NCBI GenBank assembly: GCA_030429585.1
Contig: JAUIEU010000001.1
Coordinates: 289,982-353,981, forward strand
Origin: a bacterium
GTDB lineage: Bacteria; Cyanobacteriota; Vampirovibrionia; Vampirovibrionales; Vampirovibrionaceae
DNA: 64,000 nt
Direction: 5' to 3'
Below the pieces are notes generated by a model. It had not been told where the DNA came from. It was given only the letters and a program-made list of their open reading frames with translations, and made no database searches. The stretch's first letter is position 1, and each line of letters opens with the position of its first letter. This document shows positions 7,065 through 16,619 of this stretch, piece after piece. The position numbers were made by a program, and so were the translations under genes.

Positions 7065-10000
7065 CTAGCTGGCTTTTTTTTGTTCCGTGTCGTCGGTCAT
7101 TAATTCATCGTGAAGCAGGTCGGTGTTGCCGGTGTCTTCTTCGGCAGTGCGTAACCGAACCCCGGTGACATGGGTACGACCGCCGGCTTTTTGGGTTACA
7201 CCAATGGTACGCGCGCTGCGCTCAATCATAGGCTTACGCAACGATACAACAAGGAATTGCGAGCCCTTGGTGGTTTCGCCGACGACCATATTGGCCAGCT
7301 TTTCCACGTTAATGCCGTCCAAGTTCATGTCTACTTCATCTAAGGCATAGAAGGGGGCGGGCATGGTGCGTTGCAAGGCAAACACAAAGGCCAGCGAGGT
7401 TAACGATTTTTCGCCACCACTCATGGCTTCGATGCGCTGCATCTTTTTGCCGCGTGGGCGGGCCATTAGAGTCATGCCACTGTTTAGCGGGTCGTCAGGA
7501 TTCGATAGTACCAAGTGGCCATCACCTGCCGCTAACGTCTCAAAAATACTGCGGAAGTGGCCGTCAATTTCGTCAAAGCTTTTTTGGAAGGCACCGCGCT
7601 TCAATTCTTCGTACCCGCTAATGCGCACGTTAATGCTTTCGCGTTCCGTGTTTAGGGTATCAATTTTATCGCTTAGTTCTTTGCGGCGGCCATCTACCAC
7701 GGCGTAATCGTCAATGGCGCGCATGTTAACGGGTTCCATGGCAGCCATGCGTTTTTCTAAGCGTACAATTTTTTGGCTCACTTCTTCTGCGTTGGGCAGT
7801 TCCACGTCATCCAGTTTATCTGGGTGGGGCACGGCTAAATCATTATCAGCGGTGCTTGTTGCCGTATCGGCAGCGTCGGTGCTGTCGTCGTCACTATCGG
7901 TTTGCTCGGTATCTGCGTCAGCGTCTTCTACCGTGGCTTCTTCTGCGGCATTTTCGGCGGCGGTTTCTTGTTGTTTTAGCCACGCGTTGTGGGCGGCCAG
8001 TAAGGTTTGGTAGGCTTCGCTGACTTGAGGCTTTAGGCTTAGCACGCGTTCTTCAAAGGCCACCAGTTGCTCGCCGTATTGGTTGCAATCGCGCTCTAGG
8101 GTGCTTTTTTCTTTTTCTTCTTCAATTAGCTTGGCCTGAATAACATCGCGTTCGTCTTGCAGCTGTTTTAGCTCGTCATCCAGCTCTAGGGTTTGAGCTT
8201 CTAAATCGCCAATCTGTTTTTCGGTAATGGCAATTTCTTCGCGAGCCGCCGTTATTTCTTTGGCAAACGCATCGTTTTGAACCTTAAGCTCGCCAACACG
8301 CGTAATGTATTCTTTAATGCCGGCTTCTTGGTAATCTTTTTCTAGCGTTTTACCCTGCACATCGCGCTGCACGTTACGAATTTGGGTATCGTAGTAATCC
8401 ATTTCAAACTTAATATCTGCCATTTGCTGCTGTAGCTTGCTCATGGCGTCGGCGGGTAGCTTGGCATCCAGCGCGTCGCGGTTGGCCAGTAGGTCTGCCA
8501 GGCCACTTTGAGCGGTGGCAACACTGGCGGCTGCGGCAGCTAAGGTGGTGCCCAGTGCGGCCAGTTCTTCGGTTAAGGTGGCGGTAGGGCTGTTGCCAGC
8601 ATCGTTTGTGGGGTTTAATTCGGCCAGTTGTTCTTCTACAGCGCTTAGGCTGGCGCGGTTGGCTGATAAGGTTTCGATGGTATCGCTGCGTTCTTGTTTT
8701 AAGGCGTCCAGCGTCAGGGCCAGTTTATCCACGCTTTGGGTAAGGGTGTTGCGCTTATAGTTCGCCTGCTTCATTTTTTCTTCGGCATCTTGCAGGGCGG
8801 TTTCTAAATTAGCAGCGCTGGCTAGGCGGCTTTGCCCGCTTTTGCTGCTGCTGCTACCACCAGTCATGGCGCCACTTTTTTCTAACAAGGCCCCATCTAG
8901 GGTTACCATACGGTGCCGACGCAGCAAGGGGCGCGCGGCCTCAATGTCATCCATAATAAGGGTGTCGCCTAGGGCGTAGCTAAACGCATCCACATATTGT
9001 GGGTCGAAGGCGACCAGTTGTAGGGCGTAATCGACAATGCCGCCTGCGCGGGGCAGGGGTGGTAATCGGCGGGCGGGTTGTAGTTTGTTAAGCGGTAAAA
9101 AAGTAGCCCGGCCGGCGCGTTGGTCTTTTAATAGCTGAATAGCCTTACTGGCCACGGTATCATCGGCCACAACCACGTGCTGAATGCGGCCACCCAAGGC
9201 CACTTCCATGGCCGTAGCATAGTCGCCATCTACCATTAATAGCTGGCCAAGTGGTCCAAACACGCCATCTAGCCCTGCTTTGGTGATTATTTCTACCGGG
9301 CGGGCGTAGTTCATGTCTTCGTAGGCGCGCTTTTTGGCTTCTAGCTGCAGCATTTCGCCGTTTAGGCGGTTGAATAGAGCAATGGCATCTTGTAGTTGCG
9401 TTTGCTGGCCGGCTAAATCGGCGGCCTTGGCCTGCATATCTTGCTCGATGCTGGTTTTTTGCTCGTTTAGCTTGCTTATGGCGGCTTGCAAATCGGTTTG
9501 TTGATGGGTGAGCTTAATGCGCTTTTCATCATCGCCGGTGGCGTTTTCTTGCCGAAGTTGCAAGGTGGTTTGCAGTTGGTGCTGTTGGCCTTCTAACGAC
9601 ATGTGCTCTCGCTGCAAGGTGGCCAAGTTATCCTCGGCGGCTTTAATGGCGTCGCGCAGGCGCACCCGCTCGGTGCCTAGTTCGCCGCTTTCGGCGCCCA
9701 TGGCTTCCATTTGCTTGGTTAGCTTATCGTATTCTCGCTTTTGGGCATCGAATAAAGGCTGTAGCTCTTTAATTTGCTGGTTTAGGGTGGCCAGTTCTTC
9801 ATTTATCCCCGCAATAGAATCTTTTTGGTTGGCCACCGTGCTATCCACGTTTTGGATTTGCTCGCGGTTTTCTAAAATCTGGTTTTCCTGAAAGGTAATT
9901 TTATCCTGACGGCGAGAAATATGGCCTTTTAGCCCTTCGATTTGGGTTTTTAGGGCAATGTGTTGGTCTTCGCCTTTTTTCTTAACCTTGTCGTTAATAT

Positions 10001-10898
10001 CGGTTAAGGCTTTGCGGGTGGTTTCTGCTTGGGTAAACAGGGCCTTTAGGGTTTTGGTAGCCTCTTGTTTTTTGGCCTCGGTGGCGGCAATGTTATCGCG
10101 GGCTAGGGCTAAGGCTTGTTTGGCATCTAGGTATTTAGCCACGTATTGCTTGGCTTCCCAGCCTTGTTTTTGGGCTTTTAATTTGCGATATTTTAGCGCG
10201 GTTTTGCGCTCATCGGCCAATTGGGCAATGCGCTCGTTAATTTCGCCCAGTAACAAGGTGTTACGGTCGATGTTTTCGCCGGTTTTTTCCAATTCGCGCT
10301 GGGCTTGGTCAATTTTTCGGTCAAAATCCGCCACGCCTGCAATTTCGTCAATAATTTTGCGGCGTTCCATGGGGCTCATGTTTACAAAGCCCTGCACATC
10401 ACCCTGCATCATCACGTTAAAGCTGCCGGGGCTAACGTGGTAGCGGCTTAGCATCTCGTGGATTTCGCCCAGTGTGCTGGTTTGGCTATTTAGCGTGTAT
10501 ACACTGCTACTGCCGCTATTGGCCACCTTAATGCGGCGAGATACCGTCATTTTATCTGGCGGCAACATATCGGCCTTATCGTTGCTGTCATCGGGTAGGG
10601 CGTTGTAGGCGGCTAGCTGGGTTTGCTCATCGTCAGTTAGCTCAAAACTTTCCTTCTGAAAGGTAATTTCTACCATGCAGGTTTTGCGATTAGACAGGTT
10701 GTTAATCAGGTCGGTTAGTTTTTCTGCCCGCATGGTACGGCTAGTAGATAATGCCAAGCAAAACAAAATACTATCAATAATATTGCTTTTGCCGCTGCCG
10801 TTAGGCCCACTAATGGTGGTAAAACCTTTTTCAAACGGAATATCCGTTTTGCCGTTAAACGACTTAAAATTATCGATGCTGATGTGGCAGATATACAT
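7065..10898 (-). CDS. smc: Chromosome partition protein Smc
   Basis: Condensin ATPase of 1277 residues. The head begins with FKSFNGKTDIPFEKGF and Walker A GPNGSGKSNIIDSI near residue 33. A long coiled coil leads to a hinge at roughly residues 510-660 (GVFGPLGQLL, then LGGRIQHVVVADD). A second coil returns to the ABC signature MSGGEKSLTSLAFVFALQ and Walker B FYALDEVDMNLDG near the C-terminus. An acidic, Ala/Asp/Thr-rich, low-complexity insert of about 55 residues (roughly 980-1034, nt 7796-7960) interrupts the returning arm near the head. The family is normally about 1180 residues. scpA follows downstream. Confidence 0.96.
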   Translation of the reverse strand: MYICHISIDNFKSFNGKTDIPFEKGFTTISGPNGSGKSNIIDSILFCLALSTSRTMRAEKLTDLINNLSNRKTCMVEITFQKESFELTDDEQTQLAAYNALPDDSNDKADMLPPDKMTVSRRIKVANSGSSSVYTLNSQTSTLGEIHEMLSRYHVSPGSFNVMMQGDVQGFVNMSPMERRKIIDEIAGVADFDRKIDQAQRELEKTGENIDRNTLLLGEINERIAQLADERKTALKYRKLKAQKQGWEAKQYVAKYLDAKQALALARDNIAATEAKKQEATKTLKALFTQAETTRKALTDINDKVKKKGEDQHIALKTQIEGLKGHISRRQDKITFQENQILENREQIQNVDSTVANQKDSIAGINEELATLNQQIKELQPLFDAQKREYDKLTKQMEAMGAESGELGTERVRLRDAIKAAEDNLATLQREHMSLEGQQHQLQTTLQLRQENATGDDEKRIKLTHQQTDLQAAISKLNEQKTSIEQDMQAKAADLAGQQTQLQDAIALFNRLNGEMLQLEAKKRAYEDMNYARPVEIITKAGLDGVFGPLGQLLMVDGDYATAMEVALGGRIQHVVVADDTVASKAIQLLKDQRAGRATFLPLNKLQPARRLPPLPRAGGIVDYALQLVAFDPQYVDAFSYALGDTLIMDDIEAARPLLRRHRMVTLDGALLEKSGAMTGGSSSSKSGQSRLASAANLETALQDAEEKMKQANYKRNTLTQSVDKLALTLDALKQERSDTIETLSANRASLSAVEEQLAELNPTNDAGNSPTATLTEELAALGTTLAAAAASVATAQSGLADLLANRDALDAKLPADAMSKLQQQMADIKFEMDYYDTQIRNVQRDVQGKTLEKDYQEAGIKEYITRVGELKVQNDAFAKEITAAREEIAITEKQIGDLEAQTLELDDELKQLQDERDVIQAKLIEEEKEKSTLERDCNQYGEQLVAFEERVLSLKPQVSEAYQTLLAAHNAWLKQQETAAENAAEEATVEDADADTEQTDSDDDSTDAADTATSTADNDLAVPHPDKLDDVELPNAEEVSQKIVRLEKRMAAMEPVNMRAIDDYAVVDGRRKELSDKIDTLNTERESINVRISGYEELKRGAFQKSFDEIDGHFRSIFETLAAGDGHLVLSNPDDPLNSGMTLMARPRGKKMQRIEAMSGGEKSLTSLAFVFALQRTMPAPFYALDEVDMNLDGINVEKLANMVVGETTKGSQFLVVSLRKPMIERSARTIGVTQKAGGRTHVTGVRLRTAEEDTGNTDLLHDELMTDDTEQKKAS

Positions 10899-11057
10899 GG
10901 TGGCAACAGGGTTTGCAGGGAATGGGTTATAGAAGGTATGCGGTTACAAAACACCAAAATGTGGTGGGTTGTTAGCAGTGCTTAGATTGCTTTGGGATTG
11001 TTTATTTAGGGCAAAAGTGCTCTGTATGCGGGATTGCCCATATTTCTCGCACATTAA

Positions 11058-11086
11058 ATTGTACCGCATTAGGGCCAATGCAACAA
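11058..11086 (-). promoter_or_regulatory. Probable smc promoter
   Basis: On the minus strand, TTGTTG (11081-11086) and TACAAT (11058-11063) are separated by exactly 17 bases, a good sigma70-type arrangement. It would give a leader of about 150 bases before smc. The -10 context GGTACAAT recurs upstream of scpB. Confidence 0.5.
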
Positions 11087-11156
11087 CAAGGCGCGTTAGT
11101 ATGGGTTTTGTTGACTGCTTTGAATGAATGGAGGGTGTCGTCAGTTGTTATTTTGT

Positions 11157-11188
11157 CGTAAAACCGTTACCCTTAGGGTAGTTTTACG
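11157..11188 (+). promoter_or_regulatory. Hairpin in the leader of the M16 peptidase genes
   Basis: CGTAAAAC (11157-11164) pairs perfectly with GTTTTACG (11181-11188), and TACCC/GGGTA form an inner stem, leaving a three-base bulge. No T-tract follows, so it is not a classical terminator. It lies 50 bp before the peptidase start and may be a regulatory or stability element. Confidence 0.35.
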
Positions 11189-11238
11189 GTTAGAGCCAGC
11201 CTGCGAATGCGCGGTTGGTGTGAGAACAGGACAACCCA

Positions 11239-12696
11239 ATGACCACTGCCACGGTAACCCTTCCGAAAGAAGCCTCGCGAGAGACCTTTAACATCCCTTA
11301 CGGTACCCAGCCGGCGACCCAAATTACCTACGATAACGGCTACACCTTTATTTTTGTGCCTAAAAAAGGCGCTGTGTTTAACATAAGCACGTGGGTAAAA
11401 ACGGGGTCTATTCACGAAAATGACGCCAACAGTGGCATTTCTCACTTTTTAGAGCACCTGATGTTTAAAGGCACCGAGCGCTTTAAGGTGGGCGAATTTG
11501 ACCGCGCCATGGAAAGCATGGGGGCGTTAATTAATGCCGCCACGTGGAAAGATTTCACCTTTTACTACATTACCGGGCCCAACCTGCAGCAGGCTTTTAC
11601 CACAGAAGGCAGCGATATTCCGCAGACCCCCTTCCAAAAAGCGCTGGATATGCACGCCGATATGATGACGGGTAGCGTGTTGCCGGATGGCGAAATTGGC
11701 CCCCAGTTTGATGCCGATGATGAAAGTTACGACGGCGAAAAACGTGAGCGCAGCGTGGTGATTGAAGAAATTGGCATGCGCGAAGATCAGCCGTGGACCA
11801 AAGTGTACAACTCCGTTAATCACATGATGTACCCAGATAATCACCCCTACCAACGAGACGTGATTGGGACACGCAAAATTATTGGCGATATCCCACGCGC
11901 TGAAATTCAGAAATACCACGCCCAGTGGTACCGCCCCGATAATTTTATCACCATTGTGGTGGGTGATTTTGAGTTGGACGCCCTCGAGCCGGTGGTGCTG
12001 AAAGCCTTCCACACCTTGTCCAATCCATCGCTAACGGAAGTGCCGGAAAAAGCGGTAGATACCAGCACGGCCACTGCCGTGGTGGATAAGTTGTTGGCCG
12101 ATAAAGACGTGGGTCTGCCAGACAATGGCCCTACCAACGAGGCTATTAAAGGTGAAGTAGGCACCACCTTCTTCATCCTGGGTTTCCACGGCCCGCGGCC
12201 CGATAATTTGAAAGAAACCATCGCCTTGGATGTGGCCAGCATGGTGCTGGGCGCTGGGCGCAGTAGCCGTATGCACCAAAACCTGGTAGAAAAACCAGAA
12301 AACCCTGCCTTTACCTTCGTGGGGTGTGGGCAGCAGCAATTTAAGTTGGGCAATGTGTTTTTTGTGCAAGGCAACACGGTGCTGCCCGATAGTGACATGG
12401 CCTTAGAGATGGTGCGCAACGAACTGCGCAAGGTGTTAATGGATACGCCGATTACGAAAGAGGAATGTCAGCGTACCATTAAGCAGTTAAAATCCACTTT
12501 TGCAGAAACCAGCGAAACCGCGGCAGGCATTGCTGACGCCATTGGCGAGGCCTTAACGGTAAGCGGTGGTTTGGATAGTTACCTAAACTACTTGGATGTA
12601 CTCACTACCCTAACCCCTGAGGATGTGAACGCTGTTGTGCAGGAATATTTAAGCCCTAAAAAGGCCTTCACGTCTGTTCTTCAGCCTGCGGAATAA
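11239..12696 (+). CDS. M16 family zinc metallopeptidase, catalytic subunit
   Basis: Mitochondrial-processing-peptidase/pitrilysin-like protease of 485 residues. The inverted zinc motif HxxEH is present as His69-Phe-Leu-Glu72-His73 in GISHFLEHLMFKGT, and the distal zinc-ligand Glu lies in VVIEEIGMREDQP. The C-terminal half carries the second, non-catalytic M16 lobe. An insert near residues 125-155 (QTPFQKALDMHADMMTGSV and following) is acidic. No signal peptide is obvious. AGGA precedes the ATG at good spacing. It pairs with the inactive-type paralogue 49 bp downstream; M16B proteases often work as such active/inactive heterodimers. Confidence 0.93.
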   Translation: MTTATVTLPKEASRETFNIPYGTQPATQITYDNGYTFIFVPKKGAVFNISTWVKTGSIHENDANSGISHFLEHLMFKGTERFKVGEFDRAMESMGALINAATWKDFTFYYITGPNLQQAFTTEGSDIPQTPFQKALDMHADMMTGSVLPDGEIGPQFDADDESYDGEKRERSVVIEEIGMREDQPWTKVYNSVNHMMYPDNHPYQRDVIGTRKIIGDIPRAEIQKYHAQWYRPDNFITIVVGDFELDALEPVVLKAFHTLSNPSLTEVPEKAVDTSTATAVVDKLLADKDVGLPDNGPTNEAIKGEVGTTFFILGFHGPRPDNLKETIALDVASMVLGAGRSSRMHQNLVEKPENPAFTFVGCGQQQFKLGNVFFVQGNTVLPDSDMALEMVRNELRKVLMDTPITKEECQRTIKQLKSTFAETSETAAGIADAIGEALTVSGGLDSYLNYLDVLTTLTPEDVNAVVQEYLSPKKAFTSVLQPAE

Positions 12697-12745
12697 GTAG
12701 AACAATTGCCACACGTTATTTAAACATTTTGGAAAGATTTATAAA

Positions 12746-14041
12746 ATGACAGCAACCGCCACTAAAACATGCGCCATTGTGGATGGCTTAAACAACGTGC
12801 AAACCACCACGCTAAGCAATGGCATGCAGCTGGTCGTCAACCCCATGCCCGATGCGCCGCGCCTTTCTATGTATGCGTTTTTAGCCGGCGGCAATGTGGT
12901 GGATAAATTACCGGGCGCGAGCGACTTGGTAGACCGTTTGCTGATGAAGGGCACCGCCACCCGCAGCCAGGAACAAATTGCCCTGGAACTGGATAGCTTA
13001 TCGCTAGAGCTAGATTTTGAAACTCGCCGGGATTCGAATGTGATTGGCGCCGTGATGCTGCCCGAAGATTTGGATGCGGCCTTAACCTTAATAACCGATA
13101 TGACCTACCATGCCACGCTGGCCAGCTACGAGCGTGAAAAGCAAATGATGGTGGGCGAAATCCAAATGGAATTGGATAGCCCGCGCGCCCGCGCCAGTGA
13201 TTTGCTGATTCGCACTGTGTTTAATAATTCGCCGTATGGCATTACCAGTACGGTGTTTTTAGAAGCGATGGAACGCTTGGATTCGCTTGAAAAATTAATG
13301 GCGCATTATGCTGATTGCTACCGCCCAGAACGCATGACGGTATCTGTGGCAGGGCCAATTACACTAGAACAAGCGGCCGCTAAATTAGAAGCTGCCTTTC
13401 CAAAACGGGCTGCCGGTAACCCGCTAGTAGTGGATGCCGCCTTGGAAAAATCCTTGCTGGCGCATACGATTGAAGAAAACAAAACCGTCAATGTGGTTAA
13501 AGAAGATTCTAACCAAGCCCATATTTATAAGGCTTGGGTGGCCCCCCCCATGACGAGTGATGACTACTATCCGCTGGCGGTAATGAACTGCCTGTTTGGC
13601 GGGGCTGGGTTAAGCTCGCGCCTGTTTTTAGAAATGCGTGATAAGCAGGGCTTGGCCTACCATGTGCGCAGCACCTACGAGTCGTATCGCTACAGTGGGT
13701 TGCTTTCTTTATACATTGGCACCGAGCCTAGCAATAAGCAAAAATGCTTGGATGGGTTTGAAACCGAATGCGCCAAGCTAATGAACGAGCCCGTTAGTGG
13801 CACCGAGCTGAGCGAAACTAAACAGAATCTATTAGGCCGTCGTACCGTGTTTTTAGAAACCGCCAGTAGTTGGGCCAGTTATGTGGGCAGCAGTTTGGCC
13901 ATGGGCAAAACCATGGATGACCTAAAAACCCACGAACAAAAAATTATGGCGGTCACGCCAGCGGATATCCAAGCCATGGCGCAAAAAATATTTAACCAGC
14001 CGTCGGTTATTTCCATTGTGGGGCCATCCAGTATTTTTTAG
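12746..14041 (+). CDS. M16 family peptidase homologue, non-catalytic partner
   Basis: 431-residue M16 protein. At the site of the zinc motif it reads ASDLVDRLLMKGT, so both His residues and the catalytic Glu are missing, while the flanking MKGT and the rest of the fold are kept. The C-terminal lobe has the glycine-rich NCLFGGAGLSSRLFLEMRDK segment typical of the family. It should act as the substrate-binding or structural half of a heterodimer with the upstream catalytic subunit. The ATG is preceded by GGAAAG. It is co-directional with and probably co-transcribed with that gene. Confidence 0.92.
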   Translation: MTATATKTCAIVDGLNNVQTTTLSNGMQLVVNPMPDAPRLSMYAFLAGGNVVDKLPGASDLVDRLLMKGTATRSQEQIALELDSLSLELDFETRRDSNVIGAVMLPEDLDAALTLITDMTYHATLASYEREKQMMVGEIQMELDSPRARASDLLIRTVFNNSPYGITSTVFLEAMERLDSLEKLMAHYADCYRPERMTVSVAGPITLEQAAAKLEAAFPKRAAGNPLVVDAALEKSLLAHTIEENKTVNVVKEDSNQAHIYKAWVAPPMTSDDYYPLAVMNCLFGGAGLSSRLFLEMRDKQGLAYHVRSTYESYRYSGLLSLYIGTEPSNKQKCLDGFETECAKLMNEPVSGTELSETKQNLLGRRTVFLETASSWASYVGSSLAMGKTMDDLKTHEQKIMAVTPADIQAMAQKIFNQPSVISIVGPSSIF

Positions 14042-14064
14042 GCCGTTAAGCAGTAACTAGTTGT

Positions 14065-14688
14065 ATGACGCCGTTATTACCACCCTTTAACGAGCATGGG
14101 CTGTTGCCGGTGGGTATTTACCCACTGTCGCCTAGGCAATTGCTGGCGTCTCACTTGGTAACGGGTGCCTATAGTCAACAGGGTGAGGCGTGGGATGCAG
14201 AACATCGGGCCCGTTTGGTGCACAACGTGGTGTATTTGGCTCGCCAACTGTGGCAGGTGGGGGTTACCGAGGTGTTTGTTTTTGGCAGCTTTGTGGATGA
14301 CAAAGCGTGCCCGAATGATATTGATAGCTATTTTGTGTACCCCAGCGCTAAGCCTATCCGCAATGGCCGTTTGCGGCGGGCGCTAAACGAAATTAACGCC
14401 GAGAAGGCCTGGGATTGGTTAAACCGCCTGCCGGATGAAACCACGGGAAAAAACGAAATGATATTGTGGCACGTGTACCGGGTAGAAGTGGTACCCACCG
14501 CCCCGGATTTGAAAAACGCCATGCCGGTTGAAGGGACAAAGCTGCCTATCCCTACCGGGGTGCATATTGCCAGTGGTAGTTGCCGGATTAAAGGGGTGGT
14601 TCAATTAGTGCCAGATACTGATGACCCAGATGCTGTGGTGGTAACCCCTACTGTTTTTAGCCCCCTTAGCCAGCTAATATTACCCTAA
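14065..14688 (+). CDS. Nucleotidyltransferase-fold protein (DUF6932-like)
   Basis: 207 residues. The N-terminal LPPFNEHGLLPVGIYPLSP matches the start of DUF6932-type proteins, and VFVFGSFVDDKACPNDIDSYF near residues 75-95 is a minimal nucleotidyltransferase motif (Gly-Ser followed by Asp-x-Asp). The substrate is unknown. Relatives are often annotated near toxin-antitoxin or defence genes, but no partner is visible here; it follows the M16 peptidase pair by 23 bp and may simply be in that operon. The C-terminal 50 residues are unassigned. Confidence 0.65.
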   Translation: MTPLLPPFNEHGLLPVGIYPLSPRQLLASHLVTGAYSQQGEAWDAEHRARLVHNVVYLARQLWQVGVTEVFVFGSFVDDKACPNDIDSYFVYPSAKPIRNGRLRRALNEINAEKAWDWLNRLPDETTGKNEMILWHVYRVEVVPTAPDLKNAMPVEGTKLPIPTGVHIASGSCRIKGVVQLVPDTDDPDAVVVTPTVFSPLSQLILP

Positions 14689-14726
14689 AAAAATCCCCGA
14701 TTTGCCATAAACAGGCATACCGGGGA
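14687..14726 (-). terminator. Intrinsic terminator, best in the minus direction
   Basis: TCCCCG (14694-14699) pairs with CGGGGA (14721-14726), with an inner TGCC/GGCA stem. On the minus strand the stem is followed at once by seven T, making a good Rho-independent terminator for the 14777-16327 gene. On the plus strand a weaker T-run (CTTTTT) follows after four bases, so it may also stop the peptidase operon. Confidence 0.7.
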
Positions 14727-14776
14727 AGTGCTTTTTGCACACACAGAGAGAGAAAATTTAAACTTTTTAAAAACCT

Positions 14777-16327
14777 TTAGAAGTCGCTGGTTGATATGGT
14801 TGAACTATCGCCGTTATTATCCGCAATATCGTTAATATCTGCTGCGGTAATAGTTGGGGTAGTGCTACCACTATCTTGGGCTAAGTGGTTAAAAATATCA
14901 CGCATTACCTCAGCCGTTGTTTTCATTGCTGGCAGGCCTGCAATTTTATCTCTCAGCTCTCGAAGGTCTTCTTCTAGGGCTGTGGTATTGTAACCAGGAT
15001 CTGTACTCCGAAGCATGGCTATATACCCTTGCAGCTGGGCTACTTCTGTTTCTATTTCTCTTTTAATATCGCCATTGCCTAGTTTTGTAATATAGGTGTT
15101 TAGTTCGGATAAAGATAATTTGTTATCGGTACCTGCGGCTTCGGTAACTACTGATAAAGCACGTCTCGTATAAATAGAAGTAAAAACAGGAGGGCCGCTA
15201 TTTAATTTATCGCCATTTTTATCCCGTAGCTGTCCTAGCAACCAATCTTCATCGCGGCCACTACCTTCGGTGTATACAATAACGGTATTGCCGTTAGGGT
15301 CGGTAATGGTAAACTTGCGTCGGTTAGTACCGGCAGATTCTTCTGTAATCTTAAGGTCATCTTTATCATTGATGTTTAAGCGAATAATATCATCACCGCC
15401 AAGGTCACCATCACTGCTGTTTGGGCCACCAATGGTAAGCTCAGAATCGTTTAAGCCGATTACATCAAAATCATTGGCACCAAAATCACCCACTACATGG
15501 ATACGTCGATCCTTACCTGTAAAATCGTAATCATTTTTTGTAGCAGTATCTTTAATGGTTTCTAATTTTGGTGGGTTATTGTCATTATCCCAGCCCCAAT
15601 CGTCGTCATCATCATTTATTCCGTCATCGAAAAAATCGCCACCATCGGAATGGCTGTCGCCATCCAAGGCCTCTTCTAAGAGAAGAATAATCAGCAGTTC
15701 CAACATGGCGCTGTTGCCAGAATCGTCGCCACCACCTGCTGGGGGTAATTCATACTCGCCACCGATCGGAGGAGGTGCAGGGTAACCACCATTATGAGGA
15801 GGCGTAGGGTAACCACCAGGCATTCCACCGGGGTAGCCGCCACCATTATGAGGAGGCGCAGGGTAACCACCAGGCATTCCACCGGGGTAGCCGCCACCAT
15901 TATGAGGAGGTGTAGGGTAACCACCAGGCATTCCGCCGGGGTAGCCACCACCATTATGAGGAGGTGCAGGATAACCACCAGGCATTCCGCCGGGGTAGCC
16001 ACCACCATTATGAGGAGGTGCAGGATAACCACCAGGCATTCCGCCGGGGTAACCGCCAGGCATGCCACCAGGGTGGCCGCCGCCACCGCCGTAAGAACCG
16101 ACGGGGGTCATTTGGCTGAGCATCATGCCCATCATTCCCATCATGGCTGTCATCATGCCCATCATTCCCATCATCATGCCTTGGATATTGCCATGCTGAG
16201 GAGGCTGTGGGGCTGCCTGTGGTACATATACAGGCATGTTTAGGTTTACAGCGGGGGGAAACCCCTGAATGTTGGGTTGTACAAATGTTTGCTGCCAATT
16301 AGCAGACTGATTTAACATCATATTCAT
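14777..16327 (-). CDS. Gly/Pro/Tyr/Met-rich repeat protein with acidic and beta-rich C-terminal domain
   Basis: 516 residues, function unknown. Order: a conserved N-terminus (MNMM, NQSANW, FVQPNIQ) shared with the next gene; a Pro-rich stretch; a methionine-dense segment around residues 50-72; five perfect-length 18-residue Gly-Gly-Tyr-Pro repeats; a hydrophobic LELLIILLLEEALDG helix; an Asp-rich tract; a beta-rich domain with GDFGANDFDVIGLNDSEL; and a C-terminal part with coiled-coil-like helices. There is no classical signal peptide. The layout resembles a surface or matrix protein that might use its N-terminus for export, but that is inference. A terminator follows and a promoter-like element shared with the paralogue lies upstream. 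Confidence 0.8.
   Translation of the reverse strand: MNMMLNQSANWQQTFVQPNIQGFPPAVNLNMPVYVPQAAPQPPQHGNIQGMMMGMMGMMTAMMGMMGMMLSQMTPVGSYGGGGGHPGGMPGGYPGGMPGGYPAPPHNGGGYPGGMPGGYPAPPHNGGGYPGGMPGGYPTPPHNGGGYPGGMPGGYPAPPHNGGGYPGGMPGGYPTPPHNGGYPAPPPIGGEYELPPAGGGDDSGNSAMLELLIILLLEEALDGDSHSDGGDFFDDGINDDDDDWGWDNDNNPPKLETIKDTATKNDYDFTGKDRRIHVVGDFGANDFDVIGLNDSELTIGGPNSSDGDLGGDDIIRLNINDKDDLKITEESAGTNRRKFTITDPNGNTVIVYTEGSGRDEDWLLGQLRDKNGDKLNSGPPVFTSIYTRRALSVVTEAAGTDNKLSLSELNTYITKLGNGDIKREIETEVAQLQGYIAMLRSTDPGYNTTALEEDLRELRDKIAGLPAMKTTAEVMRDIFNHLAQDSGSTTPTITAADINDIADNNGDSSTISTSDF
15786..16055 (-). repeat. Five tandem 54-bp in-frame repeats
   Basis: Five head-to-tail copies of a 54-bp unit start at 15786, 15840, 15894, 15948 and 16002. 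Each encodes 18 residues of the type GGYPGGMPGGYPAPPHNG. Copies differ by only a few, mostly silent, bases. A partial unit follows to about 16075. Such arrays change length easily by slippage or recombination. Confidence 0.9.
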
Positions 16328-16442
16328 ACTCTCTATCCTCTTCTACACGCCTTAGCTGATGGTATTCGGTTGTTGTAATAGCCGTTTAACTACTCTTGAA
16401 AAAGGGCTACGCCGAATTGATTTTTAATACACACTGTTTGAT

Positions 16443-16464
16443 GAACTCTGTAATAATAAAAACA
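16443..16464 (-). promoter_or_regulatory. Conserved upstream element of the repeat-protein gene
   Basis: Read on the plus strand, GAACTCTGTAATAATAAAAA is followed by CA. Nearly the same string, with one change, is found at 18503-18524 upstream of the paralogous gene. On the minus strand it contains TTTTTATTATTA, a plausible AT-rich -10 region, about 115 bases before the start codon. The leaders of both genes also share a TTTTAATACACAC-like string. Confidence 0.5.
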
Positions 16465-16560
16465 ATATTAAGGAGGTAATTGCCTAAATCCGAATAAAGT
16501 ATTAATAGACCGTTACAACTATAAACAAATCATTAAGATGGAAGGCTTAAACCATGGGTC

Positions 16561-16598
16561 AATAAACAAAGCCCCCGCCAGGGTTGGCGAAGGCTTTG
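16561..16598 (-). terminator. Intrinsic terminator of the 16620-18335 gene
   Basis: CAAAGCC (16567-16573) pairs with GGCTTTG (16592-16598), with an inner GCCA/TGGC stem. On the minus strand it is followed by TTTATT. It lies 22 bp beyond the stop codon of the gene. Confidence 0.6.
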
Positions 16599-16619
16599 AC
16601 TTTATATATTGGGTTTAAT

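Larger units (their letters stand above)
10899..11238. other. Divergent intergenic region between smc and the M16 peptidase
   Basis: No gene is seen. It holds the smc promoter candidate at 11058-11086 and a hairpin at 11157-11188 on the peptidase side, annotated separately. The remainder shows no repeat or RNA signature that I can identify. Confidence 0.5.

Noticed and set aside
15691..16298. Overlapping long frames on both strands across the 54-bp repeats
   Set aside because: They arise from the tandem repeat and codon bias of the Gly/Pro-rich protein and have no independent support.
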